Assembly (NCBI GenBank): GCA_002377855.1
Contig: DFQQ01000041.1
Span: 1-64,000, forward strand
DNA from: Acidovorax delafieldii
GTDB lineage: Bacteria; Pseudomonadota; Gammaproteobacteria; Burkholderiales; Burkholderiaceae_C
Length of the DNA stretch: 64,000 bases
Direction of reading: 5' to 3'
Of this stretch, positions 1 through 8,436 are shown piece by piece (position 1 is the first letter of the stretch; each line of letters begins with the position of its first letter). Position numbers and translations under genes: made by a program. The notes under the pieces are model-generated. The model did not search any database. It was not told where the DNA came from and saw nothing but the letters and a program-made list of their open reading frames with translations.

Positions 1-3000
1 TGTAGGTGAGTACCAGTTGGCTGGCGTTGACTGTGGCTGTGGCAAAGGTGGGGAACGTCGTGTCAATGGTCAGGCTCAGGGGACTTGAGGCGGCACTGAT
101 GTTGCCCGCAGCATCGCTGGCTTTGGTGGTCAGGGTGTGTGCGCCTTCGCTCAAGGCCGTGCTGGTGATGGTCCAGTTGCCAGCGCCATCGGCTGTGGTG
201 GTGCCCAGCACGGTCGTGCCGTCGGTGTCGTAGAGGGTGACCGTCGCGTTGGCTTCGGCCGTGCCTGTGAAGGTGGGCGTGGTCTGCGATGTATTGTTGT
301 CACCATCAGAAGCCCCCGAGTCACTGCCAACGGTCATGTCAGCCGCAGAGGGCGCTGCAGGGATCAGCGTGTCAAACGTGATGGCGGGGGTCGGACTGCC
401 TGCGCCAGCAATGTTGCCCGCAACATCGGCATAGCTTCCCGCAGACACCGTGATGGAAGCGGAGCCGCTGTCGACATCGGCTGCAGGCGTGAAGGTGGCT
501 ACGCGGATGAGGCCCGAGCCAGAGATGGCACTGAGCGTGCCGCCGGTGACGCTCACATCGCCAGCCGTACCGTCCCAGGTGAACGAGGCGCCAGGGTCTT
601 CGCTGAAGGCGAAGGTGATGGTGGCGGTTTCTCCTGCCTTGAGCGTCGCTACATTGCTGGTGATGGTCAGCGTTGGGGCTGCGGTGTCGATGGTCAGGCT
701 CAGACCTGCGGAGGCTGCGCTGACGTTGCCCGCCAAATCGGTGGCCTTGGCCGTTAAGGTGTGTGAGCCCTGCGCAAGGGTGGAACTGGTGATGGACCAG
801 TTGCCAGAGCCGTCGGCAGTCGTGGAGCCGAGCACTGTGGTGCCGTCGGTGTCATACAGGGTAACGGTGCTGCCCGCCTCCGCAGTACCCGTGACTGTGG
901 GAGTGTTGTTGGAGGTGATGTTGTCTGTGCTGGAGCTGCCAGTATCGCTGCCAGCAGTCATGTCCAGGGCCGACGGCGCTGCAACGCTTGTGTCGATGGT
1001 GACAACCAGTGCTGAAGACGCAGGGCTGACGTTGCCCGCAGCATCGACGGCCTTGGTCGTTAGGGTGTGCGCTCCTTCGCTCAGAGCCGTGCTGGTGATG
1101 GTCCAGTTGCCAGAACCGTCGGCAGTTGCGCTACCCAGCACCGTCGAGCCATTCGTGTCGTAAAGGGTAACGGTGCTGCCAGCCTCTGCCGTGCCGGTGA
1201 AGGTGGGGGTAGTGTCGTTGGTAATGTTGTCTGTAGTGGACGATCCGCTGTCGCTGCCAGTGGCCAGATCGGCTGTGGAGGGAGCTGCAGGCGCGTCAGT
1301 GTCGATGGTGTAGATCTCGCCGGACGTGTAGCCCGTTGCAATGGCATTGCTGGCCCCGTCAACGATGCCGGTGCCGTTGCCATTGAGGTCAAGGCGCAGT
1401 GTTCCGCTGCCCGTGATGTTGTTGACGGTCACGGTGTATGTGGTGCCCGAGCCGGTGACGCTGGCGATGGTGCCATTGGCTGTGCCCGTCTTGGTCAGGG
1501 TGAAATCAGCGATGTCCACCGCCGTGACCGACTCGCTGAAGGTCACTGTGTAGTCCACGCTGGTGGCGTTGGTGCTGGCAGACCCCACACGATTGATCGA
1601 GCTGACGGTGGGAGCAGCCGCATCCACCAGCACACCAGCGGTGCTGGCGAAGGTAATGCCAGTAGTCGCTGCGTTGTTACCCGCTGCGTCGCGCAGCGTA
1701 CCGCCATTGAGCGTGATGCTATTGGCTACAGAAATACCGTCGACATCCTGTTGCCCTGCCGTCACAGTATGGCGGAAAGTCAAGGTGTTGGTGTTGGAGC
1801 CAGTCAGGTAACTAGCCTGTACCGTCCCCCCTGTGTCCAAAGTAAGCGCAATATAAGGCACGCCTCCCACAGTGTTGACAACGACAACTTCACTGTATGT
1901 AACAGTAAAGTCAAGGGTCTGGCCTGCTACGTAAGTGGAGTCTGCAGGAACAGTATCAGAGGTAAGGGAGGGGACGACGCCATCAACGCTGATGTTCTTG
2001 TTGTTTCCCAATGAGTTGGCGGCGCCGGGACTGGGCAGTGTCAGCACAGCATTGTTGCCGGCTGCATCGCGAATGGTGGCTCCACCAAGTACCAGCGATG
2101 TGGTGCTCTGGTAGTCCAGATCGGGGCTAGAGTCGCCTGCCTGAACTGTGTAATTGAAGGTCAGTGTGCTGGTGCCACTGCCGCTTGCATAGTTCAAAAC
2201 CTGATCGACTGTGCCAGTTTCCAGGGTTAGCTGAGGGATCCCAGTGACCGTCACCGCTTCACTGAAGTTGACTTGGATGACAACGATGTCACCAACCTTG
2301 TAAGCCCCATCCGCAGCGGATGAGCTTATGCTGGTGACCGTAGGAGCGGTTGTGTCTATCGCTACCGCAAAGCTTCCGGCACTGGCATCAGCGGCCACCG
2401 TAGCGCCTTGATTGTCTGATACTTGTCCCGCGACTATGCCAATGGTCCACGTACCGTTATCTGCTTCATCCCATGTGCCACCGTCTGGTGTGAGTGTGTA
2501 GGTGGCAGTGTTGGTGCCGGCATTCCAACTTGCACCGGTAACTACTAGTTGCGTAGCGCCTTTGGATACGGTCACGTCGCTCGTATCTATGCTCGCCCCA
2601 TTGATCGTACCGTCGCTATCTGCATAGCTCACAGTGAAGCTGTAGCTGGTCTGGCCAGACTGGGCTGAGTTCACGCCTCCAGAAGTGACAGCGCCGAGGG
2701 TCGGAGCATTGTTTACGTCGACCACCGTACCGCCGCCATTCGTCACTGCGGTTTGGCCGCTGGCCATCTGGGTCCCTGTTCCCGACACCGTAACATCTGC
2801 GTCACCATCAATCGACAACTGGTAGGTCTGCCCGTCAGCCAAACCAGTCGTGTTATTGAAATAGGCGTTGACGGTGTATGTCTCGTTACCTCCATTCGCC
2901 ACCGAAATCCCGAGGCCAGAGAACGTAATCGTGTTCGTGCTGCTGTTGTAGGTACCAGTTTTATTGCTGACATCAGGCCCGTTTAGGCGCCATGTGACTT

Positions 3001-4279
3001 TGCTGAAGTCGCCTGTACCCGCAGTGTGCAAAACGATACTGGAGGCTTCTAGGGCGAGACCGTCCGATGCCCCGCCATCGGTTAACTTGAAGTCGAAAAC
3101 ATTGACGGCTTCTCCGACAGTGTCAATCGTCGCTGACAAGCCAATCGGTTCTGTCACTCCGGCACCCGCAGTGACAGTTCCGTCAGAATCGCCCAGTTGC
3201 AGGTCATTGATGAAGATCCGCACCCGTGACGTGTGCATGTAGGCAGGACCATACTCGTACGAGTAAAACAGAACGGCGAGATCAAGGTCGCCATCTCCAT
3301 CGACATCCCCTGCGCCAACAATAGCGCCATCAACCGGGGATCCTTGATAGGTTATCGCGGGATCCTGGAAGGCGTTGCCAGCATCTGAGAAAACCCCCAG
3401 TCCGTTATTGAGCAGCAACTTGCTCCCCATGCCGTCGACATCGCCGTCAAGGTCGAGGTCTCCGAACACGTATGGCACCTGCAGGGTGTCGTATGAGAAG
3501 GTCTGTAGTTCGGTGCCCAAGCCTCCAGTGCCGTCGTTACGATATAGCCGAATTGGCGCAGTCGGGCCAGTTACTCCACTGGTAAAGACATCGCCATAAC
3601 CATCCCCCGTTACATCGGCAGAGCCCACGAAGCCACCATAAAGGTCCCCGTAGGTACTGGACGAGGTAAATACTCCGGACCCATTGTTTAGCAAGATCCT
3701 ACCGTTGCTCTCTTCGTAACCGACGGCATCCAAATCACCGTCTTTGTCTAGGTCGACTAATGTCACACCTAAAATATTGGATCCTCCATTGACGCTGGAT
3801 GCGACTGCAAATGTGCCTGCTCCGTTGTTCTTATAAACGTCGTACGTAGTTGCCTGATTACGGCTGACGAACAAGTCTAGATCACCGTCACCATCTACGT
3901 CGCCCACTGCCACGTCACCTGCATTGCCAGTCGTCGTAGATACCTCCGAGAAGGTTCCAGAACCGTTGTTGTCCCAAATTCGGACAGGCGAATCGAGGAC
4001 GCGTGTCACCATTTCTAGTGCACTGTCCCCATCAATATTCACTAACCAGGTTTCCGCCACTCGCAGGGAAGGCAGTGTCTGATGCAACGTGAAATTTCCG
4101 TTGCCGTCATTCTTCCAAACCTGCCCGCCCTGACTACCCGCCGCACGTTCGACACTGATCACAGCATCCTGATCGCCGTCGCCGTCAATATCGCCAAATT
4201 TGACGTTGCTAACACCAGAGTTGTCTTCAGGGTCAGCGAAGTCCCAGAGAGCCTGTCCAGATGTGAAATTGAGTGCCAT
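1..4279 (-). CDS. Giant FG-GAP / Ig-like repeat protein, probable type I-secreted adhesin (C-terminus outside window)
   Basis: The minus-strand frame is open from the ATG at 4277-4279 to the window edge (about 1426 codons) with no stop. Seen: seven Asp/Gly-rich calcium-loop motifs of FG-GAP type, such as GDIDGDGDQD and GDVDGDGDLD, at about residues 30, 77, 125, 173, 220, 270 and 324. The spacing of about 48 residues suggests a seven-bladed integrin-like propeller. Then come cadherin/Big-type beta domains and, from about residue 1010 on, bacterial Ig-like repeats with the motif GTAEAGSTVTLYD. There is no N-terminal signal peptide; this, with the Thr/Ser/Gly/Asp-rich and nearly Cys-free composition, is typical of type I-secreted giant adhesins, whose secretion signal is C-terminal and would lie outside the window. 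The gene is 17 nt downstream of the sulfotransferase and probably in its operon. Calling it an adhesin is inference. GC content looks lower than in the genes to the right. Confidence 0.85.
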   Translation of the reverse strand, partial: MALNFTSGQALWDFADPEDNSGVSNVKFGDIDGDGDQDAVISVERAAGSQGGQVWKNDGNGNFTLHQTLPSLRVAETWLVNIDGDSALEMVTRVLDSPVRIWDNNGSGTFSEVSTTTGNAGDVAVGDVDGDGDLDLFVSRNQATTYDVYKNNGAGTFAVASSVNGGSNILGVTLVDLDKDGDLDAVGYEESNGRILLNNGSGVFTSSSTYGDLYGGFVGSADVTGDGYGDVFTSGVTGPTAPIRLYRNDGTGGLGTELQTFSYDTLQVPYVFGDLDLDGDVDGMGSKLLLNNGLGVFSDAGNAFQDPAITYQGSPVDGAIVGAGDVDGDGDLDLAVLFYSYEYGPAYMHTSRVRIFINDLQLGDSDGTVTAGAGVTEPIGLSATIDTVGEAVNVFDFKLTDGGASDGLALEASSIVLHTAGTGDFSKVTWRLNGPDVSNKTGTYNSSTNTITFSGLGISVANGGNETYTVNAYFNNTTGLADGQTYQLSIDGDADVTVSGTGTQMASGQTAVTNGGGTVVDVNNAPTLGAVTSGGVNSAQSGQTSYSFTVSYADSDGTINGASIDTSDVTVSKGATQLVVTGASWNAGTNTATYTLTPDGGTWDEADNGTWTIGIVAGQVSDNQGATVAADASAGSFAVAIDTTAPTVTSISSSAADGAYKVGDIVVIQVNFSEAVTVTGIPQLTLETGTVDQVLNYASGSGTSTLTFNYTVQAGDSSPDLDYQSTTSLVLGGATIRDAAGNNAVLTLPSPGAANSLGNNKNISVDGVVPSLTSDTVPADSTYVAGQTLDFTVTYSEVVVVNTVGGVPYIALTLDTGGTVQASYLTGSNTNTLTFRHTVTAGQQDVDGISVANSITLNGGTLRDAAGNNAATTGITFASTAGVLVDAAAPTVSSINRVGSASTNATSVDYTVTFSESVTAVDIADFTLTKTGTANGTIASVTGSGTTYTVTVNNITGSGTLRLDLNGNGTGIVDGASNAIATGYTSGEIYTIDTDAPAAPSTADLATGSDSGSSTTDNITNDTTPTFTGTAEAGSTVTLYDTNGSTVLGSATADGSGNWTITSTALSEGAHTLTTKAVDAAGNVSPASSALVVTIDTSVAAPSALDMTAGSDTGSSSTDNITSNNTPTVTGTAEAGSTVTLYDTDGTTVLGSTTADGSGNWSITSSTLAQGSHTLTAKATDLAGNVSAASAGLSLTIDTAAPTLTITSNVATLKAGETATITFAFSEDPGASFTWDGTAGDVSVTGGTLSAISGSGLIRVATFTPAADVDSGSASITVSAGSYADVAGNIAGAGSPTPAITFDTLIPAAPSAADMTVGSDSGASDGDNNTSQTTPTFTGTAEANATVTLYDTDGTTVLGTTTADGAGNWTITSTALSEGAHTLTTKASDAAGNISAASSPLSLTIDTTFPTFATATVNASQLVLTY

Positions 4280-4296
4280 TTTGAGGTCTCCTGAAA

Positions 4297-5136
4297 TCAG
4301 GCTTTAGTGGGTTTGATAACACTGGCTGAACTGCGCGTGTCGGTTCGCCAGAAGGCCATATCTTGGTACTTCTCAAAGATGTCGGGGGGCAGAATAGGCG
4401 TGCGCTCGATTGGTGCCACCCTGCGATGCACGTGGTGCATACCCGAAATCCCCAGCGCCTCGTCGAACTCGGGCGCATCGTATTCGACATTGTCGTAGTC
4501 GTGCCCTTCGAACCAGAGTTCGCCGATGAACTGGTAGATCAGCTTGAGCACCTTCTCAGGCGCACGAACCAGTAAGTCATAGTCGACCAGCAGCAAGTGG
4601 GCGGCGTGTGGTCCGTAATACGCCTCTTTAAGAGCAGCCCATGGGAAGCCAATCATGCGATCGTGTCTAGCGAGCGTGGCCATACGACTGTAGATCGTGG
4701 CGCGCTCGGACTCGCTACCGAATAGCTTGCTGTTCTCGAAGGGATTTTTATGCAGCAACCGTTCAATGCTGTCCATGATCCAGGGTACGTCTCGCACGCA
4801 GGCGATGACTTTTGCTTGAGGGAACATCTCTACCAGCAACGGCATCTTAGAACACCACATGCGATGGGTGTCGAAGACCACTTCTTGCTCTCGCTCACCG
4901 TGGAAGGAGTCGAATAGCCCTTCCAGAATACGCCTGCGCTGATGGATATCGATCATCTGTGACAGCTCACCCCCAGCGCTCATCATCCGCAAGTTGGCCG
5001 AGACAAGTGCGCCAACCGGACTGCTCATGCCTGCGTGGAATCGAGGGTTTTGACGAAGCAGAGCCGACAAAAGTGTGGAACCCGAGCGTGGAAGTCCGGA
5101 TATGAAATGGTAATTAGGCGAGGAGCGAGAGGTCAT
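4297..5136 (-). CDS. PAPS-dependent sulfotransferase family protein
   Basis: A 279-residue protein if started at the ATG at 5134-5136. An upstream in-frame start at 5223 would overlap the APS kinase gene by 71 nt and add a non-conserved extension. Residues about 11-20 read GLPRSGSTLL, the 5'-phosphosulfate-binding loop of Sulfotransfer_3-type enzymes. A later VIACVRDVPWIMDSI segment fits the 3'-phosphate-binding Arg/Ser motif. The family transfers sulfate from PAPS to hydroxyls of sugars, lipids or protein tyrosines; the substrate here is unknown. The gene starts 16 nt after the APS kinase stop and ends 17 nt before the giant repeat protein, so the three look co-transcribed. The protein is soluble with no signal peptide, so any modification of the neighbour would occur in the cytoplasm before export. 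Confidence 0.85.
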   Translation of the reverse strand: MTSRSSPNYHFISGLPRSGSTLLSALLRQNPRFHAGMSSPVGALVSANLRMMSAGGELSQMIDIHQRRRILEGLFDSFHGEREQEVVFDTHRMWCSKMPLLVEMFPQAKVIACVRDVPWIMDSIERLLHKNPFENSKLFGSESERATIYSRMATLARHDRMIGFPWAALKEAYYGPHAAHLLLVDYDLLVRAPEKVLKLIYQFIGELWFEGHDYDNVEYDAPEFDEALGISGMHHVHRRVAPIERTPILPPDIFEKYQDMAFWRTDTRSSASVIKPTKA

Positions 5137-5152
5137 GAAAGTGGGGGCAAAG

Positions 5153-5695
5153 TCAATGAGGGGGGCTTTTAAGGCTAAGTAGTCGCTGCACTGCTTCACC
5201 GATTGGTGTTTGGCTGGTGTCAATATTCAGCGCGGGAGAGGCGGGAGGCTCATAGGCAGCATGCACACCGGTCATTTGTGCCAGGGCGTTGGCTCGCGCC
5301 CGGGCGTAGAGTCCCTTGGGGTCGCGCATCTCGCACACCTGTAGCGGTGTGCTGACATGAATTTCTCTGCATCGCTCAACCCCTATGGTGACGTAGGCTG
5401 CCCAGCGGGCGGCGGCGGCAGGAGAAACCATTGCGACAACAGCATGGACTGCGTTGGCGTTGAGTAAGCGTGCCAGCTCTGAGGCGCGGCGCACGTTCTC
5501 TGCACGGCTGGCTTCATCGAAGCCAAGGTCTTGGCACAGGCCTGCACGCAACTCGTCACCGTCAAGAACGCAAACGGCTTCTTCTTGGGCGCGCAGGGCT
5601 GCCGCAAGCGCATGGGCCAGCGTTGTCTTGCCAGCTCCGGGCAGGCCGGTGAGCCACCACGTGACAGCACCGTTGGGTTGCGAGGCAACAGTCAT
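5153..5695 (-). CDS. cysC: Adenylylsulfate (APS) kinase
   Basis: A 180-residue protein phosphorylating adenosine 5'-phosphosulfate to PAPS. Seen: Walker A GLPGAGKTT near residue 18, the APS-kinase LDGDELRAGL motif, DLGF followed by a RAENVRR segment, and the conserved EMRDPKGLYARAR region near residue 130. The length matches single-domain CysC; no fused ATP sulfurylase is present and no cysN/cysD is in the window. It is the first gene of a tight operon with the sulfotransferase, so the likely role is local PAPS supply for sulfation rather than assimilation. The ATG at 5695 has no strong Shine-Dalgarno sequence. Confidence 0.9.
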   Translation of the reverse strand: MTVASQPNGAVTWWLTGLPGAGKTTLAHALAAALRAQEEAVCVLDGDELRAGLCQDLGFDEASRAENVRRASELARLLNANAVHAVVAMVSPAAAARWAAYVTIGVERCREIHVSTPLQVCEMRDPKGLYARARANALAQMTGVHAAYEPPASPALNIDTSQTPIGEAVQRLLSLKSPPH

Positions 5696-6136
5696 CGTTT
5701 AGACGGGAAATTGACCACCGCTGTGTAGTCAGTAAGATTTGGAACTGCGGCGCGGACTGCTTCTGTTTTACCGAATGTTTTGATCGGTGTCACTTTGTAT
5801 TTTGCAAAGCAGCAATTTTTTGTACGTTTGAACTGCTTGCTCAGATAGCGGGAGCCTTACGGCCTAGTGGCAGTTAATTAGCCTGCAAGGGGATGCGATG
5901 ACATACGTCTAAGGTCTTGTCGGTCAAAGCTCTCCCAATTGGAAAGCGAAAACGAGGAGGCTGAATTCCCTGTACTTAATCCCACCAATCACCTTAGTCA
6001 GGAATGAAACCTAGCGTCTCAAAACTGCCGGAACTTAGACGTTCAGTTGTTGAGTACCAACGGCTGGAAACAGCCTCTTGCAGTCTCTCGACATCTAACG
6101 CCTCCTTAGAACGCAAGACTCCTCGCAAAATCCCCA

Positions 6137-6168
6137 AAAAAAGAGCGCTCATCTTGAGCGCTCTTTTT
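6137..6168 (-). terminator. Rho-independent terminator (bidirectional)
   Basis: Perfect 10-bp stem AAGAGCGCTC / GAGCGCTCTT (6141-6150 and 6156-6165) with a 5-nt loop. It is flanked by an A-run on the left and a T-run on the right, so it could act on both strands. It lies about 205 nt beyond the glmS stop, unusually far if it is the native glmS terminator. Confidence 0.8.
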
Positions 6169-6241
6169 TGTATAGCAACAAGTCCAGTTCAGCTCTAGTC
6201 CAAGTTCACATTTATAGGTCTTCTTTACCCGTTGAATTCGA

Positions 6242-6334
6242 GTTTACGACTTTACAGTTACAAATGACCGCCTCGCAAACCCGCATGAATGCTAGAGGCC
6301 TGTTTACGACTTTATTTGCGAGTTTACGACTTTA
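6242..6334. repeat. Three direct repeats GTTTACGACTTTA downstream of glmS
   Basis: Identical 13-mers at 6242-6254, 6302-6314 and 6322-6334, offset by exactly 60 and 20 bp. Copies 1 and 3 share a longer CGAGTTTACGACTTTA core. The nearest copy is 36 bp beyond the glmS stop. Such iterated sites resemble transposase-binding arrays at Tn7-like transposon ends, but no transposase gene is present, so this is inference. Confidence 0.6.
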
Positions 6335-6369
6335 ATTACCCGGATTAACTCCCCAGACGACACCCCCCA

Positions 6370-8298
6370 TCACTCCACCGTGACACTCTTGGCCAAGTTG
6401 CGCGGTTTGTCTACGTCTGTCCCCCGGGCGCAGGCTGTGTGATAGGCCAGCAGTTGCAAGGGCACCACGTGCAGCAACGGTGACAGGGCACCGTAGTGTT
6501 CAGGCATGCGGATCACGTGCAGGCCTTCGGCGCTTTCGATGTGGGTGTCGGCGTCGGCCAGCACATAGAGCACACCTGCGCGGGCGCGTACTTCCTGCAT
6601 GTTGCTCTTGAGCTTTTCCAGCAGGGCGTCGTTGGGCGCCACGGTGACCACGGGCATGCTGCTGGTGACGAGGGCCAGGGGACCGTGTTTGAGTTCACCA
6701 GCCGGGTACGCTTCGGCGTGGATGTAGCTGATTTCCTTGAGCTTGAGCGCGCCTTCCAGCGCAATGGGGTAGTGCAGGCCCCGGCCGAGGAACAGAGCGT
6801 TTTCCATGCGGGCAAAGTCTTCGGCCCAGCTGATGAGCTGTGGCTCCAGCGCCAGCACGGCCTGCAGGGCCACGGGCAGGTGGCGCATGGCTTTGAGGTG
6901 CTCGGCCTCTTGCGCTTCGGTGAGGCGCCCCTTGCTCTGGGCCAAGGCCAATGTCAGCAGGAACAAGCCCGCGAGCTGCGTGGTGAAGGCCTTGGTGCTG
7001 GCCACGCCAATTTCCACGCCGGCGCGGGTGATGTACGCGAGCTTGCATTCGCGCACCATGGCGCTGGTGGCCACGTTGCAGATGGTGAGCGTGTGCTGCA
7101 TGCCCAGTGACTGCGCGTGGCGCAGCGCGGCCAGGGTGTCGGCGGTTTCGCCGCTTTGGCTGATGGTGACGACCAGCGTGCGCGGGTTGGGCACGCTGGT
7201 GCGGTAGCGGTATTCGCTGGCCACTTCCACCTGGGTGGGGATGCCCGCGATGTCTTCCAGCCAGTACTTGGCGGTGCAGCCGCTGTAGTAGCTGGTGCCG
7301 CAGGCCAGGATGAGGACGTTGTCGATTTCCTTGAACACGCGCCACGCGGCCGCACCTGGCTCGCCGTGCAGGCCTGCACCGTCAAACAGCTCGGGCACGA
7401 TGCCTTCCACGCCTTCGAGCGTGTCGGCAATGGCGCGCGGCTGTTCGAAAATTTCCTTTTGCATGTAGTGGCGGTAAGGGCCCAGCTCGGCCGCGCCGCT
7501 GTGGGCCAGCACCGTGCGCACGGGGCGTTCAGCGGGCGTCAGCGCCTGGCGCGTGGCCGCGCCCTGGGCCACGATCCAGTAGCGGCCCAGTTGCAGGTCC
7601 ACGAGGTCACCCTCTTCCAGATAGACGATCTGGTCGGTCACACCCGCCAGAGCCATCGCGTCGCTGGCCAGGAAGTGTTCGGAGCCGTCTTTGCCCACAC
7701 CCAGGATGAGCGGGGAACCCGCGCGTGCGCCCACCACGCGGTGGGGTTCGTCCTTGTGGATGACAGCGATGGCGTAGGCGCCGTGCAACTGGGCCACAGC
7801 GGCCTGCACGGCTTCAAACAAATCGCCCTGGTAGAGGCTGTCCACTAGGTGCGCGATGACTTCGGTATCGGTCTGGCTCACAAACACGTAGCCGCGGGCT
7901 TGCAGGCCGGCGCGCAGTTCTTCGTGGTTTTCGATGATGCCGTTGTGCACCAGCGCCACCCGCCCGGGCTGGCTGTCGGCATCGCCTGTGCCGTGGCTGA
8001 AGTGCGGGTGGGCGTTGTGCATGGCCGGGGCGCCGTGCGTGGCCCAGCGGGTGTGGGCGATGCCGGTGGCGCCGTCCAGGTGTTCAGCGGTCACTTGTTC
8101 CAGCAGCTCGGCCACGCGTGCCGTGCTGCGGGCGCGCTGCAGGCCGCCTTGGGGCGTGCCGTTGCGCGATGCATCCAGGCTGGCGGCGTGCACGGCCACC
8201 CCGCACGAGTCATAGCCGCGGTATTCAAGCCGCTGCAGGCCCTGCACAAGGATAGGAACGATGTTGCGCGTGGATACCGCGCCGACGATGCCGCACAT
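6370..8298 (-). CDS. glmS: Glutamine--fructose-6-phosphate aminotransferase (isomerizing)
   Basis: Makes glucosamine-6-phosphate from fructose-6-phosphate and glutamine, the entry step to UDP-GlcNAc. The ATG at 8296-8298 is chosen because it places MCGIVGA at the N-terminus: the catalytic Cys must be residue 2 and be exposed by Met removal. An in-frame ATG eight codons upstream (8322) would bury it. 642 residues: class II glutaminase domain (HTRWATHG near residue 90), then two SIS sugar-isomerase domains (SQSGETADT, TKAFTTQ), ending in the DKPRNLAKSVTVE tail characteristic of GlmS. It is divergent from an Lrp-type regulator. glmU, which acts later in the same pathway, lies about 1.5 kb beyond glmS's 5' end. 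Confidence 0.97.
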   Translation of the reverse strand: MCGIVGAVSTRNIVPILVQGLQRLEYRGYDSCGVAVHAASLDASRNGTPQGGLQRARSTARVAELLEQVTAEHLDGATGIAHTRWATHGAPAMHNAHPHFSHGTGDADSQPGRVALVHNGIIENHEELRAGLQARGYVFVSQTDTEVIAHLVDSLYQGDLFEAVQAAVAQLHGAYAIAVIHKDEPHRVVGARAGSPLILGVGKDGSEHFLASDAMALAGVTDQIVYLEEGDLVDLQLGRYWIVAQGAATRQALTPAERPVRTVLAHSGAAELGPYRHYMQKEIFEQPRAIADTLEGVEGIVPELFDGAGLHGEPGAAAWRVFKEIDNVLILACGTSYYSGCTAKYWLEDIAGIPTQVEVASEYRYRTSVPNPRTLVVTISQSGETADTLAALRHAQSLGMQHTLTICNVATSAMVRECKLAYITRAGVEIGVASTKAFTTQLAGLFLLTLALAQSKGRLTEAQEAEHLKAMRHLPVALQAVLALEPQLISWAEDFARMENALFLGRGLHYPIALEGALKLKEISYIHAEAYPAGELKHGPLALVTSSMPVVTVAPNDALLEKLKSNMQEVRARAGVLYVLADADTHIESAEGLHVIRMPEHYGALSPLLHVVPLQLLAYHTACARGTDVDKPRNLAKSVTVE

Positions 8299-8377
8299 GG
8301 ATGGTGTCTCCGATAAAACCAATGCGACGGATGGTAGGCATGCGCCAGAGAAATATGCAGTTATTTTTCAATCCGAA

Positions 8378-8423
8378 GTGAAATTAAATTTCTACAATTG
8401 AATTTCAAGAAATAATATTTCAC
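8378..8423. promoter_or_regulatory. Putative Lrp/AsnC operator between glmS and the regulator gene
   Basis: Two perfect 13-bp palindromes, GAAATTAAATTTC (8380-8392) and GAAATAATATTTC (8409-8421), centred 29 bp apart. They sit inside an outer inverted repeat GTGAAAT / ATTTCAC (8378-8384 and 8417-8423). The AT-rich island lies just upstream of the regulator start at 8437, fitting the multi-site autoregulatory operators known for Lrp-family proteins. Binding is inferred. Confidence 0.6.
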
Positions 8424-8436
8424 GATCAAGAAAATT

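Larger units (their letters stand above)
5696..6369. other. AT-richer intergenic region between glmS 3' end and the cysC operon
   Basis: No credible gene. A 64-codon plus-strand frame at 6004-6198 has no family features and runs through the terminator hairpin. The region must hold the promoter of the minus-strand cysC operon. It also contains a terminator (6141-6165) and three direct repeats (6242-6334). It is clearly more AT-rich than its right flank. It lies immediately downstream of glmS, the standard landing site of Tn7-like elements, and may be a scar of past insertion. Confidence 0.6.

Noticed and set aside
6141..6165. AGAGCGCTC hairpin as another copy of the two-hairpin repeat
   Set aside because: Lacks the second hairpin and AAATCAA tail, and has a terminator-type T-run.
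6004..6198. 64-codon plus-strand frame in the glmS-cysC gap
   Set aside because: No ribosome-binding site, runs through the terminator hairpin, no recognisable features.
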